64,000 bases of DNA from Polaribacter sp. SA4-10. Its GTDB lineage: Bacteria; Bacteroidota; Bacteroidia; Flavobacteriales; Flavobacteriaceae. Made by a program: the position numbers and the translations under genes. The stretch covers positions 2,641,001 through 2,705,000 of the forward strand of contig NZ_CP019331.1 of assembly GCF_002163835.1 (NCBI RefSeq), in the 5' to 3' direction. Below, piece by piece: positions 43,925 through 53,397 of the stretch; the stretch's first letter is position 1, and every line of letters starts with the position of its first letter. Below the pieces are notes generated by a model. It had not been told where the DNA came from. It made no database searches and was given only the letters and a program-made list of their open reading frames with translations.

Positions 43925-45127
43925 TTGAGTTTTCCTCTATACATAGCCAAAAGATATTTATTTACCAAAACCAGTAATAATGCGATAAACATTATTACAA
44001 TAATTGCATCTTTTGGAGTAATTGTTGGGTCATTAGCGTTGTTTATTATCCTTTCTGGTTTTTCTGGTTTGCGTACTTTTAGTTATAGCTTATTAGATGT
44101 TTCAGACCCGGATATTAAAATAACATCGGTTAAAGGAAAGTCTTTTTTATACACGGATAATGTTCAGCAAGTTTTAGAGAACAATACAGCAATAAAAGCG
44201 AGTTCAAAAATTATTGAGGAACGTGTTTTTTTAGAGTATAATGATAAAAATGAGATTGCTTATATAAAAGGAGTTGAGTCTACTTATTCTTCTATTACAC
44301 AAATAGATTCTGCAATATATGTTGGCACTTGGCTAGATCCAGAATTAACAAATACAGCCGTAATTGGAAACGGAATCTCTAGAAAATTGTCTTTAGGAGT
44401 TCATAATTTTGGTGAGCCATTATCAATCTTAGTCCCAAAACCAGGAACCGGTTTTTTAAACGCAAGAAATGCATTTTTTAAAATGAATGCGCAAATTATA
44501 GGGATTTATTCTGGAACAGAAGAGTTTGAAAATAAGTTTGTTTTTGTAAACCTTTCTGAAGCACAAAATTTATTAAATTATCAAGAGAATAAAGTAACAG
44601 GAATAGAATTAAAGCTCTTTAATGATACTGATGTAGATGAAATTTCTGAGCAGCTTCAACAACAATTAGGAAACAATTTTAAAGTACAGACCAAAGAACA
44701 ATTAAATGAAGTTTTTTACAAAGTAATAAATACAGAGAATTTTGTTTCTTATCTAATTTTTACATTGATTGTTATTATTGCTTTATTCAATGTAATTGGA
44801 GCAATAATTATGATGATTATTGATAAAAAGGATAATTTAAAAACACTTTTTAGTTTGGGAGCAACTATAAAAGATATTAAAAAAGTATTTGTTCTTCAAG
44901 GGTTTTTACTTACTTTTTTTGGTATGATAATAGGTTTGTCTTTAGGAGTCATATTAGTTATTCTTCAAAAACAATTTGGGTTATTTATGATAACAGCAAA
45001 TTTAGCATATCCAGTTGAATTTAGGTTTTCTAACTTATTTATAGTTATTATAACCATAATAATACTAGGTTTTATAGCATCAAAAATTGCAAGTAGTAGA
45101 ATTTCTAAAGATTTTATAGAAAGATAA
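43925..45127 (+). CDS. LolC/LolE-like ABC transporter permease
   Basis: A 400-residue FtsX-family permease. Its topology is one N-terminal membrane helix (about 20-45; NIITIIASFGVIVGSLALFIILSGF), a large periplasmic domain (about 50-270) and three C-terminal helices. The motif ALFNVIGAIIMMIIDKKDNLKTLFSLGA is typical of lipoprotein-releasing LolC/E proteins. The start is TTG at 43925 (MSFPLYIAKRYL). Together with a LolD ATPase encoded elsewhere it should lift lipoproteins from the inner membrane. It lies directly downstream of rbfA and ends 2 bases before the end of convergent dusB. Confidence 0.85.
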   Translation: MSFPLYIAKRYLFTKTSNNAINIITIIASFGVIVGSLALFIILSGFSGLRTFSYSLLDVSDPDIKITSVKGKSFLYTDNVQQVLENNTAIKASSKIIEERVFLEYNDKNEIAYIKGVESTYSSITQIDSAIYVGTWLDPELTNTAVIGNGISRKLSLGVHNFGEPLSILVPKPGTGFLNARNAFFKMNAQIIGIYSGTEEFENKFVFVNLSEAQNLLNYQENKVTGIELKLFNDTDVDEISEQLQQQLGNNFKVQTKEQLNEVFYKVINTENFVSYLIFTLIVIIALFNVIGAIIMMIIDKKDNLKTLFSLGATIKDIKKVFVLQGFLLTFFGMIIGLSLGVILVILQKQFGLFMITANLAYPVEFRFSNLFIVIITIIILGFIASKIASSRISKDFIER

Positions 45128-45129
45128 AA

Positions 45130-46131
45130 CTATTGATATTCAGGAATAATCATATTTCCAAATTTAGCTTCAACTTCATCAAAAGCAGCAAAAACATCTT
45201 TTGCATGATCAGAAGTAACCATTTTCATTCTATGTTCTTTAAAATGTGGAATTCCCTTAAAGTAATTGGTATAATGTCTTCTAGTTTCAAAAACACCTAA
45301 AATTGGTCCTTTCCAATCAATAGCCATTTGTAAATGTCTTCTTGCCATTTCTACACGTTGGCCGATAGTTGGTTTTGCCAAATAGGTACCCGTTTTAAAA
45401 TAATGTTTTACTTCATTAAAAAACCATGGATAACCAATAGCAGCTCTTCCAATCATAGCGCCATCTAAACCGTATTTATCACGCATTTCCATCGCTTTTT
45501 CTGGTGAGGTAATATCTCCATTTCCAAAAACAGGAATATGCATTCTTTGGTTGTTTTTTACATCAGCAATTGGCCCCCAATCTGCATTACCTTTATACAT
45601 TTGTGCACGCGTTCTACCATGTATAGAAATTGCTTTACAGCCAACATCTTGCAGGCGTTCTGCTACTTCTACAATTCTAATAGAATCATGATCCCAACCT
45701 AAACGTGTTTTTACTGTAATTGGTAAATTAGTATGTTTTACCATTGCTTCAGTTAAAGAAACCATTAAATCGATGTCTTTTAAAATTCCAGCTCCAGCTC
45801 CTTTAGAAACTACTTTTTTTACAGGACAACCAAAATTAATATCTATAATATCAGGGTTTGATTTTTCTACAATCTCCACTGTTTTTAACATCGATTCTAA
45901 ATTAGCACCAAAAATCTGAATTCCAACTGGGCGTTCTTTTTCATAAATGTCTAATTTCATAACACTTTTTGCAGCGTCGCGTATTAACCCTTCTGAAGAA
46001 ATAAATTCTGTATACACAACATCTGCACCTTGTTCTTTACATAAAGCTCTAAATGGAGGATCAGATACATCTTCCATTGGTGCTAGTAAAAGTGGGAAAT
46101 CGGGTAATTCTATGTTGCCTATTTTAACCAT
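45130..46131 (-). CDS. dusB: tRNA-dihydrouridine synthase
   Basis: A 333-residue FMN-dependent TIM barrel that reduces uridines in tRNA to dihydrouridine. Motifs: LLAPMEDVSDPPFRALCKEQGADVVYTEF, the catalytic cysteine in INFGCPVKKVVSKGAGAGIL, ITVKTRLGWD, AISIHGRTRAQMYKG, VFGNGDITSPEKA and GAMIGRAAIGYPWFFNE. DusB is the usual annotation for this form in Bacteroidota. It shares strand with the M28 peptidase gene 22 bases upstream. Confidence 0.93.
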   Translation of the reverse strand: MVKIGNIELPDFPLLLAPMEDVSDPPFRALCKEQGADVVYTEFISSEGLIRDAAKSVMKLDIYEKERPVGIQIFGANLESMLKTVEIVEKSNPDIIDINFGCPVKKVVSKGAGAGILKDIDLMVSLTEAMVKHTNLPITVKTRLGWDHDSIRIVEVAERLQDVGCKAISIHGRTRAQMYKGNADWGPIADVKNNQRMHIPVFGNGDITSPEKAMEMRDKYGLDGAMIGRAAIGYPWFFNEVKHYFKTGTYLAKPTIGQRVEMARRHLQMAIDWKGPILGVFETRRHYTNYFKGIPHFKEHRMKMVTSDHAKDVFAAFDEVEAKFGNMIIPEYQ

Positions 46132-46153
46132 GTTGTAAATATCTGTTTTCTAA

Positions 46154-47377
46154 TTAAAATTGAACCTCTTTTTCAACTTCTTTTTCTCCTCTTTTTACAA
46201 TAACTTTAGATTTATCTCCTTTTTTGAATACAGCTAAAGCTTTCATATAACTCATCATATCGGTAACTTTTTTACCACCCAATTCAATAACAATATCTCC
46301 CTTTTGTAATCCTGCTTTTTGTGCTGGTTTATCTTCAGAAATTCCATCAATTCTCATTCCTTTTCCATCAAACATATAATCTGGAATTACACCTAAACCA
46401 ACTTTAAACCTTGGCGTTTCTTCGCTTTCATTTTTTGTTTTTCTAAAAGCGAGTTTACCATTATCATTTAAATCGGTAATAACATTAAAAATGTATGTAC
46501 TAATAGTTTCCATTCCTTCATAATTCAGTTTTTCTGAATCATCTCCAGGTTTATGATAATCTTCATGCTGTCCAGTAAAGAAATGTAAAACAGGAATATC
46601 TGCTAAATAAAAACTTGTATGATCACTTGGTCCAACGCCAGATTCTTTCAAAACTAATTTAAAATTATCATTATGAGATTTTAGTGTTTGTTTAAAAATT
46701 GGAGAGGTACCAGTTCCATAAACGGCTAAAGCGCTATCTTTTTTTAGACGGCCAACCATATCCATATTAATCATGTAAGAAACCAATTGCGTATCAATTG
46801 TTGGGTTTTTTACAAAATAGTTAGAACCTAATAAACCCATTTCTTCGCCAGAAAAAGCCATAAACAAGTAATTGTTATTTGTGTTTTTCTTTTTTAGTTT
46901 TGCAGCTAGATTTAGTAAAATAGCAACACCAGAAGCATTGTCATCTGCACCATTATGAATTGCTTTTATAGAATCTCTATATAATGAGCCTTCACCACCA
47001 AAACCAAGATGGTCATAATGTGCACCAATAATTACGGTGTTTTCTGCTTTGTTATTTATAAAACCAATAACATTATTTCCAGTGATTGTTCCATCTCCAT
47101 TTACATCAAACTTAACTTCATCATGCGGGTTTGTTTTTGGTTTAAAAGTAAAAGGTTGAATAAAACCTTCTGTTCCTTTAGGTTCTAAACCAATTTCTTT
47201 AAACCTATTTGTAATGTAGCTTGCTGCAACTTTTTCTCCTTTTGTTCCAGTTTGTCTTCCTTCTAATGTGTCTGAAGCTAAAAATGTAACGTCTTCTTTA
47301 ATTCTGTTTTCTTGATTAATTGCTGGTTTACAAGAAATTAAAAAACATAAAAAGATTAAAAATAGAATGTTTCTCAT
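46154..47377 (-). CDS. M28-family aminopeptidase lipoprotein with PDZ domain
   Basis: A 407-residue lipoprotein (lipobox LISCKPA, Cys about 16) with a zinc aminopeptidase domain. Metal ligands and catalytic residues are visible in order: GAHYDHLGFG, HNGADDNASGVAIL, AFSGEEMGLLGS, INMDMVGR and GQHEDYHKPGDDSEKLN. A C-terminal PDZ domain (about 325-400; LGVIPDYMFDGKGMRIDGI, then QKGDIVIELGGKKV) would guide substrates. It likely trims peptides in the periplasm or at the outer membrane. It is divergent from the TolB-like gene, their promoters lying in about 60 bases. Confidence 0.92.
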   Translation of the reverse strand: MRNILFLIFLCFLISCKPAINQENRIKEDVTFLASDTLEGRQTGTKGEKVAASYITNRFKEIGLEPKGTEGFIQPFTFKPKTNPHDEVKFDVNGDGTITGNNVIGFINNKAENTVIIGAHYDHLGFGGEGSLYRDSIKAIHNGADDNASGVAILLNLAAKLKKKNTNNNYLFMAFSGEEMGLLGSNYFVKNPTIDTQLVSYMINMDMVGRLKKDSALAVYGTGTSPIFKQTLKSHNDNFKLVLKESGVGPSDHTSFYLADIPVLHFFTGQHEDYHKPGDDSEKLNYEGMETISTYIFNVITDLNDNGKLAFRKTKNESEETPRFKVGLGVIPDYMFDGKGMRIDGISEDKPAQKAGLQKGDIVIELGGKKVTDMMSYMKALAVFKKGDKSKVIVKRGEKEVEKEVQF

Positions 47378-47389
47378 GATGATAAATAT

Positions 47390-47397
47390 TATTTTTG
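47390..47397 (+). promoter_or_regulatory. -7 promoter element for the TolB-like gene
   Basis: TATTTTTG, about 42 bases before the chosen ATG at 47439; its place makes the upstream in-frame start (47367) impossible because that start would precede the transcript. Confidence 0.45.
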
Positions 47398-47438
47398 CAA
47401 AATTAAAGAATTATTATCACTTCATGAATTATATAAAA

Positions 47439-48545
47439 ATGAAATTTAAAATACTTTTTATCCTTGTAATAACGGTATTAATTGGCGCATGTAAAACCAA
47501 TAAAAAAGGAAATGTTGATACAGCATCTAGTGAAATAAAAAAAGGGATTGATACATTAATTTATCCTGAAGAAGTTCATTTTAAAACGATGAAGCAAATT
47601 ACTTTTGGAGGTGATAATGCAGAAGCTTACTGGAGTTTTGATGATAAACAACTTATTTTTCAATCTAATAATAAAAACTGGGGAGTGGACTGTGATCAAA
47701 TGTTTTTAATGGATGTTGATGAAACTTTTAAAGACGCGATTCCACCAATGATTAGTACTGGATTGGGGCGTACAACGTGTGCGTATTTTTTACCAGACAA
47801 TAAAAGTTTTGTTTATGGTTCTACGCATTTAGGAGGAAAAGAATGTCCTCCAGCACCTTTACGAAGAGAAGGGAAATATGTTTGGCCAATTTATGAAAGC
47901 TATGATATTTTTGTTGCAGATTTAAAAGGGAACATTACAAAACAATTAACAACGGCGCCTGGTTATGATGCAGAAGCAACAGTTTCTCCAAAAGGAGATA
48001 AAATTGTTTTTACATCGATGAGAACAGGAGATTTAGAGTTGTTTACAATGAATATTGATGGTTCTGATATAAAACAAATTACAGACCAATTAGGGTATGA
48101 TGGAGGAGCTTTTTTCTCGCCAGATGGAACAAAATTAATTTTTCGTTCTTCAAGACCAAAAACTGCCGCAGCAATTAAAGAATATCAAGATTTATTAAAA
48201 GAAGGTTTGGTTCAGCCAACAGAAATGGAATTATATATCTGTAATGCAGATGGTTCTGAATTGCGTCAATTAACAGATTTAGGCAACGCAAATTGGAGTC
48301 CGTTTTTTCATCCTTCTGGAAATAAAATTTTATTTTCATCAAATTTCGAATCAGAAAGAGGATTTCCTTTCAATTTATATATGATTGATTTAGATGGAAA
48401 AAATTTAGAAAGAGTTACTCATGGAGAAACTTTTGATGCTTTTCCTGTGTTTTCAAATGATGGTAAAAAATTAATTTTTTCATCAAACAGAAATAATGGA
48501 GGTGGACGTGATACCAACTTGTTTATTGCAGAATGGCAAGACTAA
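47439..48545 (+). CDS. TolB-like beta-propeller lipoprotein (PD40 repeats)
   Basis: About 368 residues from the ATG at 47439 (FKILFILVITVLIGACK, lipobox with Cys about 18); an in-frame ATG at 47424 is possible. The body consists of WD40-like PD40 repeats (AYWSFDDKQLIFQSN, AEATVSPKGDKIVFTSMRTGDLELFTMNIDGSDIKQIT, GAFFSPDGTKLIFRSSRPK, SPFFHPSGNKILFSSNFE, AFPVFSNDGKKLIFSSNRN), a propeller like that of TolB. It is probably held at the outer membrane and binds proteins. Its last 13 codons and stop are the first unit of a 68-bp tandem repeat. Confidence 0.87.
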   Translation: MKFKILFILVITVLIGACKTNKKGNVDTASSEIKKGIDTLIYPEEVHFKTMKQITFGGDNAEAYWSFDDKQLIFQSNNKNWGVDCDQMFLMDVDETFKDAIPPMISTGLGRTTCAYFLPDNKSFVYGSTHLGGKECPPAPLRREGKYVWPIYESYDIFVADLKGNITKQLTTAPGYDAEATVSPKGDKIVFTSMRTGDLELFTMNIDGSDIKQITDQLGYDGGAFFSPDGTKLIFRSSRPKTAAAIKEYQDLLKEGLVQPTEMELYICNADGSELRQLTDLGNANWSPFFHPSGNKILFSSNFESERGFPFNLYMIDLDGKNLERVTHGETFDAFPVFSNDGKKLIFSSNRNNGGGRDTNLFIAEWQD

Positions 48546-48753
48546 CAGGATCGCCATTCTGAAATATCACAAGACGTGATATCAACTTGTTTATTGCAGA
48601 ATGGCAAGACTAACAAGATTGACATTCTGAAATACCACAAGACGTGATACCAACTTGTTTATTGCAGAATGGCAAGACTAACAGGATTGACATTCTGAAA
48701 TACCACAAGACGTGATACCAACTTGTTTATTGCAGAATGGCAAGATTAACAAG
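48505..48753 (+). repeat. Tandem repeat of a gene 3' end, 68 bp x about 3.7
   Basis: Units start with GACGTGATA at 48505, 48573, 48641 and 48709, an exact 68-base period; the last unit is partial. The first unit contains the end of the TolB-like gene (codons for TNLFIAEWQD and the stop) and a perfect 9-bp inverted repeat, CAGAATGGC / GCCATTCTG; later units keep 7 of the 9 pairs. The remaining bases to 48815 hold nothing recognisable. Confidence 0.95.
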
Positions 48754-48815
48754 GGAGTACTACTTTTAAAAAATAAATTGTAAATTGTTGGATGTATAAA
48801 CATTTAACTTAAAAC

Positions 48816-49091
48816 ATGAGCGCAAAAGACAATATTTTAAGAAAAATTAGAATTTTAATTACCAATCAATTTGATAGTCCAGAAGAAGCATTTCGTTTTT
48901 TTGATTCAGATAAAGAGGGTAGATTAAGAAAGTCTGAAATAAAAAAATTATTAAAAGGTGCTGAAGTAAATGGTTTCTTAAGAAGTGTTGTTGCAAATGA
49001 GTTATTAAAAGGATATGATATATTTAGTGATGATACTATCAATTGGGAAGAATTTAAAGTAGCAATTTCTGAACTAGAAAGAGATTTATAA
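48816..49091 (+). CDS. Small EF-hand-like protein
   Basis: A 91-residue cytosolic protein without signal peptide. A canonical-looking EF loop DSDKEGRLRKSE (about 30-41) lies between helices AFRFF and IKKLL, and a second weaker one DIFSDDTINWEE (about 68-79) is followed by FKVAIS. The pairing of two EF-hands suggests calcium binding, rare for a lone small bacterial protein. No known family name comes to mind. It precedes lepA by about 110 bases, but lepA has its own promoter. Confidence 0.7.
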   Translation: MSAKDNILRKIRILITNQFDSPEEAFRFFDSDKEGRLRKSEIKKLLKGAEVNGFLRSVVANELLKGYDIFSDDTINWEEFKVAISELERDL

Positions 49092-49143
49092 TTAAATACA
49101 TTTTTAAGTAAAAGTACAAGGAGTTTCATTGTACTTTTTTTAT

Positions 49144-49173
49144 TTGACAAGGTCTGTAAATAGCATATCTTTG
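49144..49173 (+). promoter_or_regulatory. lepA promoter, complete -33/-7
   Basis: TTG at 49144-49146, 19 bases, then TATCTTTG at 49166-49173. This is a full match to the flavobacterial consensus TTG-N(17-23)-TAnnTTTG and lies 28 bases before the lepA ATG. Confidence 0.7.
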
Positions 49174-49201
49174 CGAGTTGAACGCAGTTAGAAAACGAAG
49201 T

Positions 49202-50998
49202 ATGAAGAATATTAGAAACTTTTGCATTATCGCACATATTGATCATGGTAAAAGTACGTTAGCAGATAGATTGTTAGAATATACAGGCTCTGTAACAGAT
49301 CGTGAAAAGAAAGATCAGTTATTAGATAGTATGGATTTAGAACGCGAACGTGGAATTACCATAAAATCGCACGCTATTCAAATGGATTTTGAACATAAAG
49401 GAGAGCAATATGTTTTAAATTTAATTGATACTCCAGGTCATGTAGATTTTTCTTACGAAGTTTCTCGTTCAATTGCTGCTTGTGAAGGCGCTTTGCTAAT
49501 TGTAGATGCTGCACAAAGTATACAAGCACAAACAATTTCTAACTTATACTTGGCTTTAGAGAATGATTTAGAGATTATTCCTATTTTAAATAAAGTAGAT
49601 TTACCTTCTGCAAACCCAGAAGAAGTAACAGATGATATTGTAGATTTATTAGGTTGTGATCCAGAAGATATTATTCACGCTAGTGGAAAAACAGGTTTTG
49701 GGGTAGATAATATATTAGAAGCAATTATAGATAGAATCCCTGCACCAAAAGGAGATCCCGAAGCACCATTACAAGCCTTAATTTTTGATTCAGTTTATAA
49801 TTCTTACAGAGGAATTGAAACCTATTTTAGAGTTTTTAATGGAGAAATTAAAAAAGGACAGCGTATTAAATTTTTGGCAACTAATAATGAGTATTTTGCT
49901 GATGAAGTAGGAACTCTAAAATTAGAGCAAGTTGTTAGGAAATCTGTAAAAGCAGGGGATGTTGGATATTTAATTACAGGTATTAAAACAGCAAAAGAAG
50001 TAAAAGTAGGAGATACAATTACAGATGCATTAAACCCTACAACAGAAATTATTGATGGTTTTGAAGATGTAAAACCAATGGTTTTTGCAGGTATTTATCC
50101 TGTAGATACAGAAGATTTTGAAGAATTGCGTTATTCTATGGAAAAACTGCAATTAAATGATGCTTCTTTAGTATTTGCGCCAGAAAGCTCTGCGGCTTTA
50201 GGTTTTGGTTTTCGTTGTGGATTCTTAGGAATGTTACACATGGAAATTATTCAAGAACGATTAGAACGTGAGTTTAATATGACCGTTATTACAACAGTTC
50301 CTAACGTTTCTTACCACGCTTATTCTAAGAAAAACCCTAATGAATTGATTCTTTTGAATAATCCAACAGATTTACCAGATCCATCTAGATTAGATAGAGT
50401 AGAAGAACCTTTTATTAAGGCTTCAATAATTACTAAATCAGATTTTGTTGGTCAAGTAATGAGCTTGTGTATAGAAAAACGTGGAGAAATCACCAATCAA
50501 ACGTATTTAACAACAGAAAGAGTAGAGTTAACTTTTGATATGCCTTTGGCAGAAATTGTTTTCGATTTTTACGATCGTCTAAAAACAGTTTCTAAAGGAT
50601 ATGCTTCTTTTGATTATTCTCCTATAGGAATGAGAGAATCAAAATTAGTACGTGTAGATATTTTATTAAATGCACAACCAGTAGATGCACTTTCTGCGCT
50701 TTTACATGCAGATAATGCGTTTACAATTGGTAAGAAAATAGTTGAAAAGTTAAAAGAATTAATACCAAGACAACAGTTCGATATTCCTATTCAGGCAGCA
50801 ATTGGAGCAAAAATTATTGCGCGTGAAACTACAAAAGCATTACGTAAAGATGTAACTGCCAAATGTTATGGAGGAGATATTTCTAGAAAACGTAAACTGT
50901 TAGAAAAGCAGAAAAAAGGAAAGAAAAGAATGCGTCAAGTTGGTAATGTAGAAATTCCGCAAGAAGCGTTTATGGCAGTTTTAAAGCTGAATGACTAG
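49202..50998 (+). CDS. lepA: Elongation factor 4 (LepA)
   Basis: A 598-residue translational GTPase that helps ribosomes under stress and in assembly. I choose the ATG at 49202 ([19 protein letters not shown]); the frame is open to a TTG at 49178, but this lies at the predicted transcription start. G1 HIDHGKST, G2 [10 protein letters not shown]3 DTPGHVDF and G4 NKVDLP are present, and the C-terminal domain specific to LepA ([40 protein letters not shown]) ends the protein. Confidence 0.97.
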   Translation: MKNIRNFCIIAHIDHGKSTLADRLLEYTGSVTDREKKDQLLDSMDLERERGITIKSHAIQMDFEHKGEQYVLNLIDTPGHVDFSYEVSRSIAACEGALLIVDAAQSIQAQTISNLYLALENDLEIIPILNKVDLPSANPEEVTDDIVDLLGCDPEDIIHASGKTGFGVDNILEAIIDRIPAPKGDPEAPLQALIFDSVYNSYRGIETYFRVFNGEIKKGQRIKFLATNNEYFADEVGTLKLEQVVRKSVKAGDVGYLITGIKTAKEVKVGDTITDALNPTTEIIDGFEDVKPMVFAGIYPVDTEDFEELRYSMEKLQLNDASLVFAPESSAALGFGFRCGFLGMLHMEIIQERLEREFNMTVITTVPNVSYHAYSKKNPNELILLNNPTDLPDPSRLDRVEEPFIKASIITKSDFVGQVMSLCIEKRGEITNQTYLTTERVELTFDMPLAEIVFDFYDRLKTVSKGYASFDYSPIGMRESKLVRVDILLNAQPVDALSALLHADNAFTIGKKIVEKLKELIPRQQFDIPIQAAIGAKIIARETTKALRKDVTAKCYGGDISRKRKLLEKQKKGKKRMRQVGNVEIPQEAFMAVLKLND

Positions 50999-51028
50999 CT
51001 AAGAAATAAGATAAAATAATAAAGACAG

Positions 51029-51060
51029 AAACCTTTTTGAGAAATCAAGAAGGTTTTTTA
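51029..51060 (+). terminator. Rho-independent terminator after lepA
   Basis: AAACCTT pairs with AAGGTTT around an inner TTGA/TCAA stem, followed by a T run, 30 bases after the lepA stop. Confidence 0.7.
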
Positions 51061-51098
51061 TTTGAAGCTATTTCCTACTTTTACTACTCGCTTTTTTC

Positions 51099-51123
51099 TT
51101 ATGCTGAATTTAGTTCAGCATAA
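51099..51123. terminator. Symmetric hairpin, possible bidirectional terminator
   Basis: TTATGCTGAA / TTCAGCATAA form a perfect 10-bp stem with a 5-base loop, flanked by a T run on the left and an A run on the right. It lies about 225 bases downstream of the minus-strand peptidase gene, for which it may serve as terminator, or it may be a REP-like unit. Confidence 0.5.
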
Positions 51124-51140
51124 AAAAAAGAGCTCAAACA

Positions 51141-51181
51141 AACCGTTCAATGTGGGCTAAACTTATTTGTTAGCTATTTGT
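51141..51181. repeat. Dispersed intergenic repeat, copy 2
   Basis: The partner of 20302-20344 (shared CAAT, GGGC, ACTT.TTTGTTA and CTATTTGT). It ends where the inverted repeat at 51177 begins. Confidence 0.45.
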
Positions 51182-51246
51182 CATTCCTGTAAAATCAAGA
51201 GCTTAAACTTACTTTTAGAGATTCCTGTTTTTACAGGAATGACAAA
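51177..51246. repeat. REP-like element with 17-bp perfect inverted repeats
   Basis: TTTGTCATTCCTGTAAA (51177-51193) and TTTACAGGAATGACAAA (51230-51246) are perfect reverse complements enclosing 36 bases, and a second copy of the ATTCCTG arm lies inside. It has the form of the small palindromic elements scattered between Bacteroidota genes. Confidence 0.75.
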
Positions 51247-51347
51247 TATTTAAGAAAGTTGTCTAAGTAAAAATGCCCTTGATAAAACCAAGAGCATTTT
51301 AATAAAATTTAATTTCATAATAGTGAAATGTAAAAGCATCTTAGATG

Positions 51348-52046
51348 TTAGTCTCTTCCTCCTAAAACTTGCAATCCCCAGTATAACAGCATTGCTAAAG
51401 AACCTAAAGCAGCAACTAAATAAGTTCTTGCCGCCCATTTTAATGCGTCAGTAGAACCCGCTAACTCTTGTTGAGAAACCATGTTTTTATTTTTTAACCA
51501 AGCCAATGCTCTGTTACTTGCATCATATTCTACAGGCAACGTTACAATACTAAAAAGTGTTGCAAAGCCCATAAAAACTAAACCAGCAATAGCTATGTAG
51601 TAACCGATTCCACCAGCTCCCGAAGCGGCACCTAAAATTAATCCACCAATTACTAACCATTGAGAGAATTTAGAAGTAACACTTACAATTGGCACTAATT
51701 GAGAACGCAATGTTAAATAACTATACGCTTTTGCATGTTGTACTGCATGACCACATTCATGAGCAGCAACTGCGGCAGAAGCAGCATTTCTTTGGTTGTA
51801 AACAGATTCGCTTAAATTTACTGTTTTGTCTTTTGGGTTGTAATGATCCGTTAATCTACCTGGAGTAGAAATTACTTTTACATCAAATATACCGTTATCA
51901 GAAAGCATTTTTTCTGCAATTTCTGCGCCACTCATTCCGTTTCTTAATTGAACTTGAGAATATTTTTTAAACTTACTTTTCAATTTATTACTAACTAACC
52001 AGCTTGCTAAAGAAATAACGCCGATTAAAATATAGAATCCTATCAT
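51348..52046 (-). CDS. Membrane zinc metallopeptidase (YugP type)
   Basis: A 232-residue inner-membrane peptidase. The zinc motif HECGH stands in AAAVAAHECGHAVQHAKAYSY (about 91-111), after the family segment MSGAEIAEKMLSDNGIFDVKV and the conserved DHYNPKDKTVNLSESVY. Three further hydrophobic helices follow. Members are called neutral zinc metallopeptidases; the substrate is unknown. The gene is divergent from the asparaginase gene. Confidence 0.92.
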   Translation of the reverse strand: MIGFYILIGVISLASWLVSNKLKSKFKKYSQVQLRNGMSGAEIAEKMLSDNGIFDVKVISTPGRLTDHYNPKDKTVNLSESVYNQRNAASAAVAAHECGHAVQHAKAYSYLTLRSQLVPIVSVTSKFSQWLVIGGLILGAASGAGGIGYYIAIAGLVFMGFATLFSIVTLPVEYDASNRALAWLKNKNMVSQQELAGSTDALKWAARTYLVAALGSLAMLLYWGLQVLGGRD

Positions 52047-52151
52047 AATTTATATTGTTTTAAATTTTTATATCATTTTTGTTTGATAAATTTACAACAT
52101 AAATTATTCCAAGATTATTTTTACATAAAAAAATAATAGAAAAATGACAAA

Positions 52152-53198
52152 ATGACAAATAAACCTAACATATTACTTATTTATACAGGAGGGACTATTG
52201 GTATGGTTAAAGATTATAAGACAAATGCATTAATAGCATTTGATTTTAGTCAGATCGTAGAGAAAATTCCAGAACTACAGCAGTTAAACTGTCAAATAGA
52301 AAGTATCTCTTTTGACGAAGCTATAGATTCTTCTAATATGAATACAGCATATTATCTAGAAATTGTAGAAATAATTGAAGAAAACTATACTCGTTTTGAT
52401 GGTTTTGTGATTTTAACAGGTTCAGACACCATGTCTTATACATCTTCTGCTATTAGTTTCATGTTAGAAAACTTGCAAAAACCTATCATTTTTACGGGAT
52501 CTCAATTACCAATTGGAGACTTAAGAACAGATGCAAAAGAAAATTTAATTACTTCTATAGAAATTGCAAGCGCAACAAGAAACGGCAAGCCAATTATTTC
52601 TGAAGTATGCTTATATTTTGAGTATAAATTATATAGAGCCAATAGAACTACCAAAATAAGTTCAGAACAGTTTGAAGCATTTACTTCTATGAATTTTCCT
52701 CCACTTGCGGAAAGTGGAGTTCATTTAAATTTTAATGAGCATTTAGTTCATCAAATAGAAGGTGGAGAAAAAAAAATAATTGTTAGAAAGAACCTAGTTA
52801 ATGAAATAGTTATTTTAAAACTATTTCCAGGAATTTCAAAGGTAGTTGTTGAAAGTATTTTAAATATTTCAAATTTAAGAGGAGTTGTTTTAGAAACGTA
52901 TGGATCTGGTAATGCACCAAATTCAAAAAACTTTATCGAATTGTTAAGAAATGCAATTAATAAAGGAATTAAAATTGTGAACGTTACGCAATGCAAAAGT
53001 GGTAGTGTTATGATGGGGCATTATGATACAAGTCTGTTGCTAAAAGAGATAGGGGTTGTTAATGGAAAGGATATTACTACAGAATCTGCTGTTGCTAAGT
53101 TAATGTACTTATTAAATGAAAATTTATCAATTGTTGAGTTTAAACATTTTTTTGAAAAATCATTAAGAGGTGAATTAACTGATAAATATCATTTTTAA
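52152..53198 (+). CDS. Type I L-asparaginase
   Basis: A 348-residue enzyme hydrolysing asparagine to aspartate and ammonia in the cytosol (no signal peptide). The first catalytic threonine is in LIYTGGTIGMVKD (about 9-21), the second in FVILTGSDTMSYTSSA, and the substrate lysine region follows in SQLPIGDLRTDAKENL. Length and the lack of a leader fit the AnsA type. Its stop is 200 bases before exbB; the interval holds a diverged -7 element (TATATTTA near 53357) but no terminator. Confidence 0.93.
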   Translation: MTNKPNILLIYTGGTIGMVKDYKTNALIAFDFSQIVEKIPELQQLNCQIESISFDEAIDSSNMNTAYYLEIVEIIEENYTRFDGFVILTGSDTMSYTSSAISFMLENLQKPIIFTGSQLPIGDLRTDAKENLITSIEIASATRNGKPIISEVCLYFEYKLYRANRTTKISSEQFEAFTSMNFPPLAESGVHLNFNEHLVHQIEGGEKKIIVRKNLVNEIVILKLFPGISKVVVESILNISNLRGVVLETYGSGNAPNSKNFIELLRNAINKGIKIVNVTQCKSGSVMMGHYDTSLLLKEIGVVNGKDITTESAVAKLMYLLNENLSIVEFKHFFEKSLRGELTDKYHF

Positions 53199-53397
53199 AT
53201 TTATAATTGAATAAAATCAACTTTTAAGAATTAAATAGATTGAGTTTTTTTTTTAATGTTCAATATTTTTTTGTTACTTGGCACTCTCAAAAGTATAAAA
53301 GGAGGCAATTATATATAATTTAACTTTCATATTATTTTTTTTGAGTTTAAAATTTATATATTTAACCCGTTAACTATTAAAATTAATTATAACAGAG

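Noticed and set aside
48505..48753. Regular repeats of 68 bases that might suggest a CRISPR array
   Set aside because: The whole unit is repeated without unique spacers and the first unit is the end of a gene; there is no cas gene.
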